Below, one piece after another: positions 16,163-25,964 of a stretch of 64,000 bases of DNA (position 1 is the first letter of the stretch; the number at the start of each line of letters is the position of its first letter). Origin of the DNA: Actinospica robiniae DSM 44927 (GTDB lineage Bacteria; Actinomycetota; Actinomycetes; Streptomycetales; Catenulisporaceae); the NCBI RefSeq assembly GCF_000504285.1, contig NZ_KI632511.1:2849372-2913371 (forward strand). Reading direction: 5' to 3'. The position numbers were made by a program, and so were the translations under genes. The notes beneath the pieces are model-generated. The model was not told where the DNA came from and searched no databases. It saw only the letters and a list, made by a program, of their open reading frames with translations.

Positions 16163-17038
16163 GTGTCCACACCCTCCTTCCTCCAGGATCGCCTGCGCGC
16201 CGCGGGCTTCGACGACGTCGCGAAGGTCGAGCTGGTCGAAGGCGGTCAGGCGGCGACCGCCGGCATCGCCCACCGGCCCGGCAAGGCCCCCGTGTTCGTC
16301 AAGTCGTTCACCGAGGTGCCGGCCGACGACGTGTTCGCGACCGAAGCCGAGGGCCTCGAAGCCCTGCGGGAACGCGGCGCGCTCAGCACGCCCGAAGTCG
16401 TGCTCGCGACGAGGGAAGTCCTCGTGCTCTCCCTGCTGCGGCCGCGTCCGGCCGACGAAGCCTTCTGGGAGCGGTTCGCCCGCGAACTCGCCCGGCTGCA
16501 CACCTCCACCGTGCATGACGGGTTCGGCTGGGAGCGCGACAACTGGCTCGGCCGCTACCGCCAGCAGAACGCCTGGACCACAGACGGCTTCGAGTTCTTC
16601 GCCCGCCACCGTCTGCTGCGCTGGCTGCCCGAGCGCCGCGTCCAAGCCGCGCTCGACGCCGGGTATCGCAGAGCCCTGGAACGCCTGTGCGAGCGCCTGC
16701 CCGACCTGCTGCCGCCCCGCCCCGCCTGCCTGACCCACGGCGACCTGTGGGCGCACAACGTCCTCGCCACCGAGGACGGCCGCCCCGCCGTGATCGACCC
16801 CGCGGTCTCCTTCATGTGGGCCGAGGTCGACCTGGCCCACCTCTGGTGCTCCCCGCACCCGCCCGAAACGAAGCGCTTCTTCGACGCCTACGCCGAACTG
16901 ACCGGCCTGGACCCCGACTGGCGCACCCGCATGCCGCTGATCCAGCTGCGCCAGCACCTCGCCGTCATCGCCCAGTTCGACTACGACTGGGGCGCCGCCG
17001 AACAGGTCCGCGCGATACTGGAGCCATTCCGGCACTGA
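16163..17038 (+). CDS. Fructosamine/ketosamine-3-kinase family protein
   Basis: About 291 residues from GTG 16163; an in-frame GTG at 16112 would add 17 unconserved residues. The fold is the aminoglycoside-phosphotransferase type: an N-lobe with PVFVKSFTEV (ATP-binding Lys), a conserved ERDNWLGRYRQQN segment typical of fructosamine kinases, then the catalytic LTHGDLWAHNVL and the metal-binding VIDPAVSFMWAEVDLAHLW. Family members phosphorylate the sugar of Amadori adducts (fructosamine or ribulosamine) so that glycated proteins or amines fall apart, a repair reaction in the cytoplasm. The gene stands alone between the GH54 gene and a convergent DUF3885-like gene. Confidence 0.88.
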   Translation: MSTPSFLQDRLRAAGFDDVAKVELVEGGQAATAGIAHRPGKAPVFVKSFTEVPADDVFATEAEGLEALRERGALSTPEVVLATREVLVLSLLRPRPADEAFWERFARELARLHTSTVHDGFGWERDNWLGRYRQQNAWTTDGFEFFARHRLLRWLPERRVQAALDAGYRRALERLCERLPDLLPPRPACLTHGDLWAHNVLATEDGRPAVIDPAVSFMWAEVDLAHLWCSPHPPETKRFFDAYAELTGLDPDWRTRMPLIQLRQHLAVIAQFDYDWGAAEQVRAILEPFRH

Positions 17039-17063
17039 TACGCGTGGTTCCGGGACCGCGGCA

Positions 17064-17651
17064 TCAGAACCCGAGCGGATGCTTCGAGAGCCAAGCGGCG
17101 TGCTCGTCGCGCAGCCGATCGCGTTGCGCGACGTCGCGTGCGTAGACGTCGGCGCCGCCGTCGTACGGGTGGTAGAGCCAGCCGAGTTCGCGATCGGCGA
17201 GGATCACCTCGACCAGCTCGTAGTCCGCCACTGCTCGGAGAAGGCCTTCGAACCGCTGGGGTTCGGCGGGCTCGAGGGAAGCGTGGAGTTGCCAGAAGGT
17301 GGCTTCCTCGTCAGACTCGCAGCGCACGGTGCGCCAGTGACGGCCCGACGGATGCAGCCGGTGCCGCAATGGATTGTCAGGGCCCAGGTCCGGCCCGTCC
17401 GTCCAGCGCGCGGAGATCACCCAGAACTCGTTCTGGGACGCGAGTTCACGCAGCACCGTGTAGTGCCGGTTGAGGATCTCGGCGTGCTCCTCCTCAGATT
17501 CCGCGTACCGCTTCGACTCGGGCAGGGAGTGGAAGCGCACCCAGTTCTCGTGCCGGTTCCGGCCCAACTCCGACCCCAGCGGCGTCTGACCGCCGCGGCT
17601 CCGTTCCCAGGCGGCGTCGAGCTCCGCGAGCTGCGCTTCCGTCGTCTTCAC
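17064..17651 (-). CDS. DUF3885-like hypothetical protein
   Basis: 195 residues from GTG 17649-17651. The N-terminus (ENWVRFHSLPESKRYAESEE) and the C-terminus (LGWLYHPYDGGADVYARDVA followed by LRDEHAAWL) match the layout of DUF3885 proteins, whose conserved end contains the tyrosine/aspartate-rich YHPYDGGxD box. A TATGGT-like -10 element just 10 bp before the GTG and the lack of a ribosome site suggest a leaderless transcript. The protein appears soluble. The family has no established function, though relatives are common near toxin or immunity genes in other phyla. Confidence 0.7.
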   Translation of the reverse strand: MKTTEAQLAELDAAWERSRGGQTPLGSELGRNRHENWVRFHSLPESKRYAESEEEHAEILNRHYTVLRELASQNEFWVISARWTDGPDLGPDNPLRHRLHPSGRHWRTVRCESDEEATFWQLHASLEPAEPQRFEGLLRAVADYELVEVILADRELGWLYHPYDGGADVYARDVAQRDRLRDEHAAWLSKHPLGF

Positions 17652-17894
17652 GGCCCGACCATACGCTATCGTTCGTCGACGGCGTCAGTATTTTGGTTCC
17701 GCGTCTCGCCGCCCTGAAGCCGCGCTGTGGGTTTCCCGAACGTTCGCTGTAAGCCCGCGCTCGGCGCTGCGCCGGGCGCGCTGCCGGGCACGTCGCGGCG
17801 CTGGCGCGTTCAGGGGCGTTGCAGACGGGACTCAAGGAGGGTTCAGCCCGGCGGTGTCGACTGGCCTCGAAATCCGCTTTCGAGAGGCTCGCTC

Positions 17895-20201
17895 GTGCCC
17901 GATCCGCTCACGACTTCCCTGGCGGCCCCCGCCGCGCCCTCCGCGCCGGCCGCCGCGGCCCCGACGTCTCCCGAGCGCGCCGCGCGGCTCCGGACGATCG
18001 GCGCGGCCCTGCGCACGCACTGGTTCTTCACCCTCGTGTTCGCCGTGGGCCTGACCGGTCGCGTCCTGACGATGGTCGCATACCGGCCCGCCCTGCTCTA
18101 CATCGACTCCTTCGGCTACCTCGCCAACTCCGGGCCGCTCCGGCCGACCGGCGCCGAGCCGGTCGGGTATCCGCTGATGCTCAAGCTGCTGCTCGACGTG
18201 GGCGACTTCACCTTCGTCGCGGCGGTCCAGCACCTGCTGGGGCTCGCGATCGGAGTCTGCGTCTACGTGCTGATGGTGCGGCACCGCATGCCGAAGACCG
18301 TCGCCGCGCTGGCGAGCATGCCGGTGCTGCTCGACGCGTACGAGTGGGAGATCGAGCAGAACCTGCTGACCGACTGCCTGTTCCTGGTCATGATCACGGC
18401 CGCGCTGACGCTGCTGACCTGGCGGCACCGGCCCGGGCCGTGGCTCGCCGCGGGGGCGGGGCTGATCCTCGGCGCGGCCGTCGCGGTGCGCGCCGTCGGC
18501 GAGGCCGCGCTGGTGCCGGCGCTGCTGTTCGTCCTGCTGGGGACGGGACCGAGCTGGCGGCGCCGGCTCAAGGTGACGGCCGCGTTCGTCGTCGCGGGCG
18601 CCGTGCCGCTGGTCTCCTACTCCATCTACGCCGCCACCTACTCCGGGCCGGCGATCATCCGCGCGAGCAACAGCGTCATGCTCTACGGGCGCACCTCGAC
18701 GATCGCCGACTGCGCGTCGTTGCCGGCCGATCTCAAGCCGCTGTGCCCGTCCGGGACGGTCAGCGACCGGCAGCGGCTCGGTCCGGACTTCTACTCGAGC
18801 TCGCACACGTCGCCGTACTTCACGGTCGCGGCCGCTACGGGCCAGCACGCGCCGGAGAACGCTGCCCAGTTCTCGCGCTATGTGATCGAGCATCAGCCAC
18901 TCCGGTTCGCGGAGGCGGTCGGCCACGACTTCCTCGAGCTGTTCATCTCCCCGCACGGGGAGGTCAGCGGCGGCACGGCCGTGGCCCGCTGGCAGTTCCA
19001 GACCGCCTACCCCGAGTTCCCGCCGCTGCAGGCGGCACCCGAGATGGCGAAGTTCGGCCAGAGCGCCCCGGCGGTCAATACCGGCGTCGCCCAACTGCTG
19101 CGTGACTACCAGCTCGGCGGCGGCTATACGCCCAACGTGCTGTACGCCATCTTCCTGCTCGCCGGACTCGGCGGCGCGCTCGGGCTGACCCGCAGCGCGC
19201 GACGCAGCGGGCTGCGGGCCAAGTGCGCGCTGTGGACCAGCACCGGTGTGGTACTGCTGCTCGCGGCGGACGTGTTCGAGTTCTCCTGGCGCTACCAGCT
19301 GCCCGCGCTCGTCACCCTGCCTATCGGCGGCGCGTACGGCATCGCCGCGCTGCTCGGTTTCGGCCGGATGTGGCCGCCTATGCGCGCCTACCCCGAGCCC
19401 TCGGACGAGGCGGCCGTCGCGGACTTCCGCGAGCGCTACGGCGCCGACTTCGCGCTCGCCCCGATCGTGGTGCTGATCGCCGCCTACAACGAGGCGGACG
19501 CGATCGGTTCGGTGATCGACGACCTGCCGGACGAGTGCCTCGGCATGGCCGTCAAGCCGTTGATCGTGGTGGACGGCGCGACCGACGACACCGCCCGGAT
19601 CTCCATCGAGCACGGCGCCCCCACCTGCGTGCTGCCGGTGAACCGGGGCCAGGGCGCGGCGCTGCGCGTCGGCTACCACCTGGCGCACGCCGCCGGCGCC
19701 CGCTACATCGTGACCAGCGACGGCGACGGCCAGTACGACGCCGGGGAGCTGCCGCGGCTGCTCGCCCCCCTGCTCGAGGACTCGGCGGACCTGGTGATCG
19801 GCTCCCGGGTGCTCGGCGGCCGGGAGAACCGGGACCTGGTCCGGCACGCCGGCGTGCGGTTCTTCGGCTTCTGCGTCACGAAGCTGACCGGCACGAAGGT
19901 CACCGACACCTCCTCCGGCTGGCGGGCCATGCGGGCGCAGGTGCCGGTGAACGTGCGGCTGACCCAGTCGCAGTATCAGACCTCGGAGTTCCTGATCGGC
20001 GCCCTGGCCAAGGGATACCGGGTCGCGGACGTGCCGATGTCGATGCGCCTGCGCAGCCACGGCTCCACGAAGAAGGGCAACAACCTCGTCTTCGGCACCC
20101 GCTACGCCCGGGTCGTCCTGGGCACCTGGTTGCGCGAGTGGGTGTGGGGCCGCACCCGCCGCCGCGTCCTCGGCCGCGGGCGTTCCGAAGTGCGGATCTA
20201 G
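17895..20201 (+). CDS. Fusion of integral-membrane GT-C-like domain and GT2 glycosyltransferase
   Basis: 768 residues from GTG 17895 with GAGAGG seven bases upstream. Residues ~30-510 are a polytopic membrane domain with about nine segments and an early acidic loop (YIDSFGYLANSGPL) like GT-C polyprenyl-phosphate-sugar-dependent transferases. Residues ~530-768 are a GT2 domain: VVLIAAYNEADAIGSVIDDL, the nucleotide-binding VVDGATDD, SDGDGQYDAGEL (DxD-like) and the GSRVLGGREN turn typical of dolichol-phosphate-mannose/glucose synthases. A DPM1-like enzyme makes the lipid-linked sugar that a GT-C enzyme consumes, so the fusion plausibly couples donor synthesis to transfer. The convergent neighbour is a GtrA-type flippase-like protein, often a partner of such GT2 enzymes. 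Confidence 0.88.
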   Translation: MPDPLTTSLAAPAAPSAPAAAAPTSPERAARLRTIGAALRTHWFFTLVFAVGLTGRVLTMVAYRPALLYIDSFGYLANSGPLRPTGAEPVGYPLMLKLLLDVGDFTFVAAVQHLLGLAIGVCVYVLMVRHRMPKTVAALASMPVLLDAYEWEIEQNLLTDCLFLVMITAALTLLTWRHRPGPWLAAGAGLILGAAVAVRAVGEAALVPALLFVLLGTGPSWRRRLKVTAAFVVAGAVPLVSYSIYAATYSGPAIIRASNSVMLYGRTSTIADCASLPADLKPLCPSGTVSDRQRLGPDFYSSSHTSPYFTVAAATGQHAPENAAQFSRYVIEHQPLRFAEAVGHDFLELFISPHGEVSGGTAVARWQFQTAYPEFPPLQAAPEMAKFGQSAPAVNTGVAQLLRDYQLGGGYTPNVLYAIFLLAGLGGALGLTRSARRSGLRAKCALWTSTGVVLLLAADVFEFSWRYQLPALVTLPIGGAYGIAALLGFGRMWPPMRAYPEPSDEAAVADFRERYGADFALAPIVVLIAAYNEADAIGSVIDDLPDECLGMAVKPLIVVDGATDDTARISIEHGAPTCVLPVNRGQGAALRVGYHLAHAAGARYIVTSDGDGQYDAGELPRLLAPLLEDSADLVIGSRVLGGRENRDLVRHAGVRFFGFCVTKLTGTKVTDTSSGWRAMRAQVPVNVRLTQSQYQTSEFLIGALAKGYRVADVPMSMRLRSHGSTKKGNNLVFGTRYARVVLGTWLREWVWGRTRRRVLGRGRSEVRI

Positions 20202-20232
20202 CAAGAAGGCAAGCAAGCCGAACGCGCTTCAA

Positions 20233-20271
20233 GCGGCCCTGACCCCGTGTTCCACCGCGGGTCAGGGCCGC
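20233..20271. terminator. Bidirectional hairpin terminator
   Basis: Perfect 13-bp stem GCGGCCCTGACCC (20233-20245) with its complement at 20259-20271, between the convergent glycosyltransferase and GtrA genes. Confidence 0.85.
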
Positions 20272-20278
20272 GAGCGCG

Positions 20279-20734
20279 TCAGGCTTCCTCGGGCGTCCGT
20301 CCGAACACCCAGCGGTCGAAGATGATGTACTTCACCACGAAGACCACGCCGTACACCGCGAGGTACACGCCGCCGAGCAGCACGGCGCGGTCGCCGCGGC
20401 CGGTGATGTGGCCGCTCACGACGGAGTCGACGCCCGAGGTGGCCAGGATCGCGAGCGTCGCGGTCACGGCGGTCACCCCCCAGTACCAGGCGGCCTCGGT
20501 CAGCGGCTTGTCGCTCTTGCCACGGTCCCGCCAGGCCCAGCGCTGGTTGAGCACGTAGTTCGGAATCGCGCCGGCGACCCAGCCGACCACGGTCGCGGCC
20601 TGGGCGTCGGCGTCGAAAAGCCCGTAGGCGGCGATGAGCGCCACCTCACTGCAGACGGTCGCGACGACGGAACCGGCGGCGTAGCGCAGCAACCTCCCAT
20701 AACGCTGCGCAAACGGTGCGACGATCTCGGTCAC
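20279..20734 (-). CDS. GtrA family membrane protein
   Basis: 151 residues from a GTG (20732-20734) six bases after AAGGAGA; two upstream in-frame starts would give weaker spacing. Four transmembrane segments are apparent (LLRYAAGSVVATVCSEVALI, AATVVGWVAGAIPNYVLNQRW, a middle pair, and LGGVYLAVYGVVFVVKYIIF) ending FDRWVFGR. The N-Y-x-L-N-x-x-W-x-W motif and the C-terminal K-Y-x-x-F-D-R-W-V-F end are typical of GtrA/DPMS-related proteins, which help move or use polyprenyl-phosphate-linked sugars in the membrane. It faces the GT-C/GT2 fusion gene, and the two probably act in the same glycolipid or wall-glycan pathway. Confidence 0.85.
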   Translation of the reverse strand: MTEIVAPFAQRYGRLLRYAAGSVVATVCSEVALIAAYGLFDADAQAATVVGWVAGAIPNYVLNQRWAWRDRGKSDKPLTEAAWYWGVTAVTATLAILATSGVDSVVSGHITGRGDRAVLLGGVYLAVYGVVFVVKYIIFDRWVFGRTPEEA

Positions 20735-20795
20735 GGCCACTCTCCTTCTTCCCACTGATCGCCTCAAAGGCTAGTGGATCCGGCTGAAAGCTCCG

Positions 20796-22408
20796 TCAAG
20801 ATCGCGGGGGTTCGGCCGCGGCCGCGGCCGGCAGCCGCAGCGTGAAGCACGCTCCGTGACCGGCCTCGCTGCGCACCGAAGCGGTGCCGCCGTGGGCGTG
20901 CGCGATCGCGGCGACGATGGCGAGGCCGAGGCCGCTGCCCTGGTAGGCGCTGGTGCGGGCACGGGAGCGGTCCGAGCGGTAGAAGCGTTCGAAGACGCGG
21001 GCGGCGTCCTCGGCGCTCAGGCCGGGGCCGGCGTCGGCCACCTCGAGCACGCAGTGGCCGCTCTCGTCGGCCGGGCGCACCCGCATCGTGATCGGAGTGC
21101 CGGCGGGGGTGTGGCAGACCGCGTTGGTGAGCAGGTTGTCCAGGGCCTGGCGCAGGCGGTTCTCGTCGCCGATGACGATCGGCTCACCGGCCGACTCCGC
21201 GCCCTCGTCCCGCTCGCGGTACGCGCGTTCCGGCCCGAGTTCCAGCTCGATGCTGCGGTCGCTCGCCCGGGCCCGCGCGGCGATGATCGAGTCGGCGGCC
21301 AGCGCGACCAGGTGCACCCGGTCGCGGGCCAGCGGACGCTGCTGGTCGAGCCGGGCCAGCAGCAGCAGATCCTCCACCAGCAGCCCCATCCGGGTCGCCT
21401 CGTTCTCGACCCGGCCCAGCATGTCCGGCACCTGCCCGGCCTCGACCGCGCCCTGGCGGTAGAGCTCGGTGATGCCGCGGATCGACGCGAGCGGGGTGCG
21501 CAGCTCGTGGCCGGCGTCGGCGATGAACTGGCGCATCCGCGCCTCCGAACGCTGCGCCTCGGCCTCGGAGCGCGCCTGCGCGCCGAACGCGGACTCGATC
21601 CGGCCGAGCATGCCGTTGAGCGAGGCGGAGAGCCGGCCGATCTCGGTCTTCGGGTGGCCGTGCGGGACCCGGCGGGCCAGGTCCCCGGCCGAGATCGCGA
21701 CCGCGGCCGACTCGATCCGGCGCAACGGCTGGAGCGTGCGGTACACCAGCAGGTAGCCCAGCACGAGCAGCGCGAGGGCGACCGCGGCGTCCACGCCGAG
21801 ATCGAGGTCCACCAGGTGGCCCACCGCCGCGTCGATCTCGTCCAGCGGCGTGGCCACCAGCACGTAGCCGCCCACAGCCTCGCCGTCGGGCGTCGGCGTC
21901 ACCACGTGGTGGACCGCGTCGGTGTCGGCGGGCTGAGGGGTGTACTCGGGCACCGCGGAGACGTCGCGGTAGCGCTCCCGGACGACCGCTATCTGCCAGG
22001 TGACCTTGCCCGCGCCGACCTGGCTGGTCAGCGTCATCGGCTGGCCGTCGGCCGCCGCGGCGGCCAGCATCGCGGCGGTCGGCTCGGCCGACGCGGCGGT
22101 GGTCTGGCGCACTGTGGCGTCGCAGGAGGAGAGCAGCGTGGTGCCGTGTACCTCGCTGATCAGCTCGACGGCGTTGTCGTTGGGCACATTGCCACAGTTC
22201 AAGGACTGATAGGTGGGTTTGTTCCAATGCGCGCTGGAGATCGAGTGCGCCTCGGTCATCAGCTGGTGTCCGCTCTGCTCCAGCAGGTAGTCGCGGAACA
22301 GCTGCACCCCGACGAGGCCGGTGACGCTCAATCCGATCGCGGCCAGGCTGAGCGTGCCGAGCACCAGCCGGGCCCACAGCGGCACCCGGGAGGCCGGTGC
22401 CCGGATGT

Positions 22409-22412
<4 letters not shown>
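20796..22412 (-). CDS. Two-component sensor histidine kinase
   Basis: 538 residues from GTG 22410-22412, which overlaps the response-regulator stop by 4 nt, so the two are translationally coupled. The first TM segment (VLGTLSLAAIGLSVTGLVGV) and the second (AAVALALLVLGYLLVYRTL) flank a ~150-residue extracytoplasmic sensor region with two Cys (LNCGNVPNDN and LSSCDATV). HAMP follows, then the DHp box ADAGHELRTPLASIRG with the phosphorylated His, and the ATPase domain with RLRQALDNLLTNAVCHTP (N box), VADAGPGL (G1) and GSGLGLAIVAAI (G2). The pair resembles OmpR-type systems for envelope signals in actinomycetes; the ligand is unknown. Confidence 0.93.
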
Positions 22413-23110
<698 letters not shown>

Positions 23111-23118
23111 GGCAAGAC

Positions 23119-23170
23119 ATCCTGGCCGCCGATCCTGAAAGTTGTCCACCAAGCCGCTGCAGGCATCCTG
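23119..23170. promoter_or_regulatory. ATCCTG direct repeats in divergent promoter region
   Basis: ATCCTG occurs at 23119-23124, 23132-23137 and 23165-23170, the last two followed by AAA. OmpR-type regulators commonly bind short direct repeats, so these could be sites for the adjacent response regulator. Spacing is not a regular helical repeat throughout, so this is tentative. Confidence 0.3.
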
Positions 23171-23327
23171 AAAATCCCGCCCGCTCCACCTCGGCCACGT
23201 CCTTGATCTGCAGGAATCTTCGAGACACCGGCCAGGACCGGATCAGCAAGCTCGGCTTGACTTCCCTCCGCCGCCGTCATCCGACCGGATCCGACCGGCG
23301 GTTCGCGATGCCGAAAAGGTGGTTTAC

Positions 23328-24491
23328 ATGCGGATCCTGGTTCTTGGCGCCGACGGTTACCTCGGCTGGCCGACGGCGCTGCACTTGTCCGCGGCCGGGC
23401 ACGAGATCGGCGTCCTGGACAACCTCGCCCGCCGCGGCTACGACCGGGAGCTCGGCGTGGAGAGCCTGGTGCCGATCGAGTCCTTCGAGGACCGGATCAG
23501 CGCCTGGCGCGAGATCTCCGGGCTCAACCTCGAATCCTACGTCGGCGACCTGACCGACGCGGCGTTCACCACCGGCGCGGTGCGCGACTTCCGCCCCGAC
23601 GCGATCGTGCACTTCGCCGAGCAGCGCGCCGCGCCGTACTCGATGATCGACCAGGCGCACGCGGTGTACACGCAGACCAACAACGTGGTCGGCACGCTGA
23701 ACCTGCTGTACGCGATCGCCGAGGTCGACCCGGACATCCACCTGGTGAAGCTCGGCACGATGGGCGAGTACGGCACGCCCAACATCGACATCGAGGAGGG
23801 CTGGCTGGAGATCACGCACAACGGCCGGACCGACCGGATGCTCTACCCGAAGAAGCCGGGCTCGTTCTACCACCTGTCCAAGGTGCACGACAGCAACAAC
23901 ATCGAGTTCGCCTGCCGCGTCTGGGGTCTGCGCGCCACCGACCTGAACCAGGGCATCGTCTACGGCCAGTCCACCGACCAGACCGCCCAGGACGCCCGGC
24001 TGGCCACGCGATTCGACTACGACGCGGTGTTCGGCACGGTGCTCAACCGCTTCGTGATCCAGGCCGTGCTCGGCCGGCCGCTGACCGTGTACGGCGACGG
24101 CAGCCAGACCCGCGGCATGATCGAGATCCGCGACACGGTCGAGTGCATCCGGCTGGCCTGCGAGAACCCGGCCGCGGTGGGCGAGTTCCGGGTCTTCAAC
24201 CAGATGACCGAGTCGTTCCGGATCGAGGAGATGGCCAAGACGGTGGCCGAGGTCTACCCCGGCGACGTCGAGGTCGAGCACCTGGAGAACCCGCGGGTGG
24301 AGCAGGAGGAGCACTACTACAACGTGGTCCACTCCGGCCTGCCCGACCTGGGCCTCAAGCCGCACCTGCTGTCCAACACCCTGATCGAGTCGCTGTTCCC
24401 GATCGTCGCCCAGTACACCGGCCGGGTCGACCTCGCCGCCCTGCTCCCGAACGTGCGGTGGCGCGGAGCTCTGAAGCCGCAAGGCGAGTAG
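23328..24491 (+). CDS. sqdB: UDP-sulfoquinovose synthase (SQD1/SqdB-like NAD-dependent epimerase)
   Basis: 387 residues from ATG 23328 after AAAAGGTGG. The NAD-binding motif MRILVLGADGYLGWPTALHL has the GYLGWPT variant typical of SQD1. VKLGTMGEYGTPNIDIEEGW and the catalytic YxxxK in SFYHLSKVHDSNN complete the signature, followed by GIVYGQST and the C-terminal RGMIEIRDTVECIRLA. SQD1 converts UDP-glucose and sulfite into UDP-sulfoquinovose, the head-group donor for sulfolipid or sulfonated glycans. No sulfoquinovosyl transferase (SqdX) gene is adjacent, so the acceptor is unknown; in some streptomycetes the homologue acts in development-linked sulfonated polysaccharide pathways. Confidence 0.93.
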   Translation: MRILVLGADGYLGWPTALHLSAAGHEIGVLDNLARRGYDRELGVESLVPIESFEDRISAWREISGLNLESYVGDLTDAAFTTGAVRDFRPDAIVHFAEQRAAPYSMIDQAHAVYTQTNNVVGTLNLLYAIAEVDPDIHLVKLGTMGEYGTPNIDIEEGWLEITHNGRTDRMLYPKKPGSFYHLSKVHDSNNIEFACRVWGLRATDLNQGIVYGQSTDQTAQDARLATRFDYDAVFGTVLNRFVIQAVLGRPLTVYGDGSQTRGMIEIRDTVECIRLACENPAAVGEFRVFNQMTESFRIEEMAKTVAEVYPGDVEVEHLENPRVEQEEHYYNVVHSGLPDLGLKPHLLSNTLIESLFPIVAQYTGRVDLAALLPNVRWRGALKPQGE

Positions 24492-24510
24492 AGGCGTCGG
24501 CGAAGACAGC

Positions 24511-24549
24511 GGCGGATAGGCCGGTTGCTCACGCACCGGCCTATCCGCC
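24511..24549. terminator. Bidirectional hairpin terminator
   Basis: Perfect 15-bp stem GGCGGATAGGCCGGT (24511-24525) with its complement at 24535-24549 and a 9-nt loop, between convergent sqdB and the CYTH gene. Confidence 0.88.
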
Positions 24550-24591
24550 ATTCCGACCGCTACGCGATGCCGTACTCCGCCAGCCAGAAGG

Positions 24592-24993
24592 TCAGGTCGC
24601 TCCGGGAGGATCGAAGACGTCGACGCCCAGGCGCGGGATGCTCAGGCGGGTCTTGGCGAGCATCGCGGCCGGGAGCGTGGCGAGCAGGTCGTACTCGGCT
24701 TCGGACAGGTAGGTGTTGGTGATCAACCCCTGCACATGGCCGGGCTCTCCGGCCAGCACCTTCTGGGTGAACTTCAGCTCGCACACGCCGGATTCCAGGT
24801 CACAGGCGGTTTCCAGGTCACAGACGGGGCGCAGGCGCAGCCGCGTGCCGAGGAGGTAGCGGTCGGTGATCCGCCGCTGCCGGGTGATGCCCTCGTCGGG
24901 TGCGACGGCCAGCAGGAAGCGACGCTCACGCTCGATCTGCGCGTACTTCCCGGCGCTGGTCAGGCTCGGTTCCGGCCGGCTCGGCACGGTCAC
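24592..24993 (-). CDS. CYTH-domain protein, apparently shortened
   Basis: 133 residues from GTG 24991-24993 with GGAG upstream. CYTH features are IERERRFLL (canonical EIERKFLL), TDRYLLGTRLRLRPV, ELKFTQKV and ITNTYLSEAEYDLLATLP, so triphosphate-tunnel metalloenzyme chemistry on inorganic or organic triphosphates is expected. Two oddities are visible. An 18-bp tandem duplication at about 24794-24829 inserts a second CDLE[T/S]-type unit before the central CELKF strand, and the protein stops soon after VDVFDPPG, where CYTH enzymes normally continue with an LAE.E strand. The next frame reads DLTFWLAEYGIA to a stop at 24560, so a frameshift may have cut the C-terminus. Activity is doubtful. Confidence 0.65.
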   Translation of the reverse strand: MTVPSRPEPSLTSAGKYAQIERERRFLLAVAPDEGITRQRRITDRYLLGTRLRLRPVCDLETACDLESGVCELKFTQKVLAGEPGHVQGLITNTYLSEAEYDLLATLPAAMLAKTRLSIPRLGVDVFDPPGAT

Positions 24994-25088
24994 CCCGGCT
25001 CCGACCCGGCGCCCGACGCAACACCTCGCGCCGTCCCGACGTCCTTGAATGTGTAGCCTCGCGTTTCTCCACAGATCCAGGACACACA

Positions 25089-25961
25089 TTGACCAGCACC
25101 ACGCGCAAGTCCCTGGCCATCGCGGCCGCGAGCGTCCTGCTCGTTGCGGCCGTCTACTTCATCGCGGTGCGCACCGGGACGGGACAGCGTTTCGAGGACG
25201 CGGTCTGGCGCGGCGCCGGACACACCGCCATGCAGCGACCGGCCCAGGCGACCCGCGCGCTCAACCTGATCGGGACCTGGACCTCGGTCGCGGCCGTGGC
25301 CGTCGTCCTGCTGATCGGCCTGCTGCGGCGGCAGATCGCGCCCGCGATCGCCGGAGTGGCGGTGATCGGGGCCAGCGTCGGCACGACCGAGTTCCTCAAG
25401 CGCACCGTGGTGCGGCCGGACCTGGACCCGAACGGGTACGTCGCGGGCAACAGCTTCCCGAGCGGGCACACCACGATCGCGATGGCGGTGATGTTCGCGC
25501 TGATCCTGGTCGCGCCGTTCCGGTTGCGCGGCCTGATAGCCCTGTGCGCGGCCGCGGCGGCGACGGAGATCGGTGCGCTGACCATCATCGCGCGCTGGCA
25601 CCGCCCGAGCGACACCCTCGGCGCCGACCTGATCGTGCTGTGCTACGCGAGCCTGGCCGTGCTCGGCCTGGCCGCGTTCCGGCACGTCCGGCCGAGGGCG
25701 CCGCGGACCCTCGCCAGCCGGGCGGCCCGCAGCGTGCTCACCCACGGCCCGATCGCCGCCGGCACGGCCGTCACCGTGTGCGGCGCCGTGCTCTGCGGCG
25801 CCCTGACCTACTACCACCGTGTCCACTACTCCCCCGGTTACGAGATCTCGCACTACGCGCTGTACGCGGGCTGCCTGATCGCGCTCGCCGGCAGCGGCCT
25901 GGTCACGCTCGCACTGCTGTGGCTGCTGGCCGGGGTGGAACTCACCTCTGACAGGATGTGA
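25089..25961 (+). CDS. PAP2-family membrane phosphatase
   Basis: 290 residues from TTG 25089, preceded by CCAGGA. Six or more TM segments are visible. The phosphatase motifs run FLKRTVVRPDLDP (KxxxxxxRP), NSFPSGHTTIAM (PSGH) and IARWHRPSDTLGADLI (RxH-type third motif with the catalytic His), all placed at the outer face in this family. Substrates are usually undecaprenyl pyrophosphate, phosphatidate or related lipids. A ~90-residue C-terminal extension with two more hydrophobic segments (HGPIAAGTAVTVCGAVLCGA and AGCLIALAGSGLVTLALLWL) follows. The next gene starts only three bases after the stop, so the two are probably co-transcribed. Confidence 0.88.
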   Translation: MTSTTRKSLAIAAASVLLVAAVYFIAVRTGTGQRFEDAVWRGAGHTAMQRPAQATRALNLIGTWTSVAAVAVVLLIGLLRRQIAPAIAGVAVIGASVGTTEFLKRTVVRPDLDPNGYVAGNSFPSGHTTIAMAVMFALILVAPFRLRGLIALCAAAAATEIGALTIIARWHRPSDTLGADLIVLCYASLAVLGLAAFRHVRPRAPRTLASRAARSVLTHGPIAAGTAVTVCGAVLCGALTYYHRVHYSPGYEISHYALYAGCLIALAGSGLVTLALLWLLAGVELTSDRM

Positions 25962-25964
25962 ATC

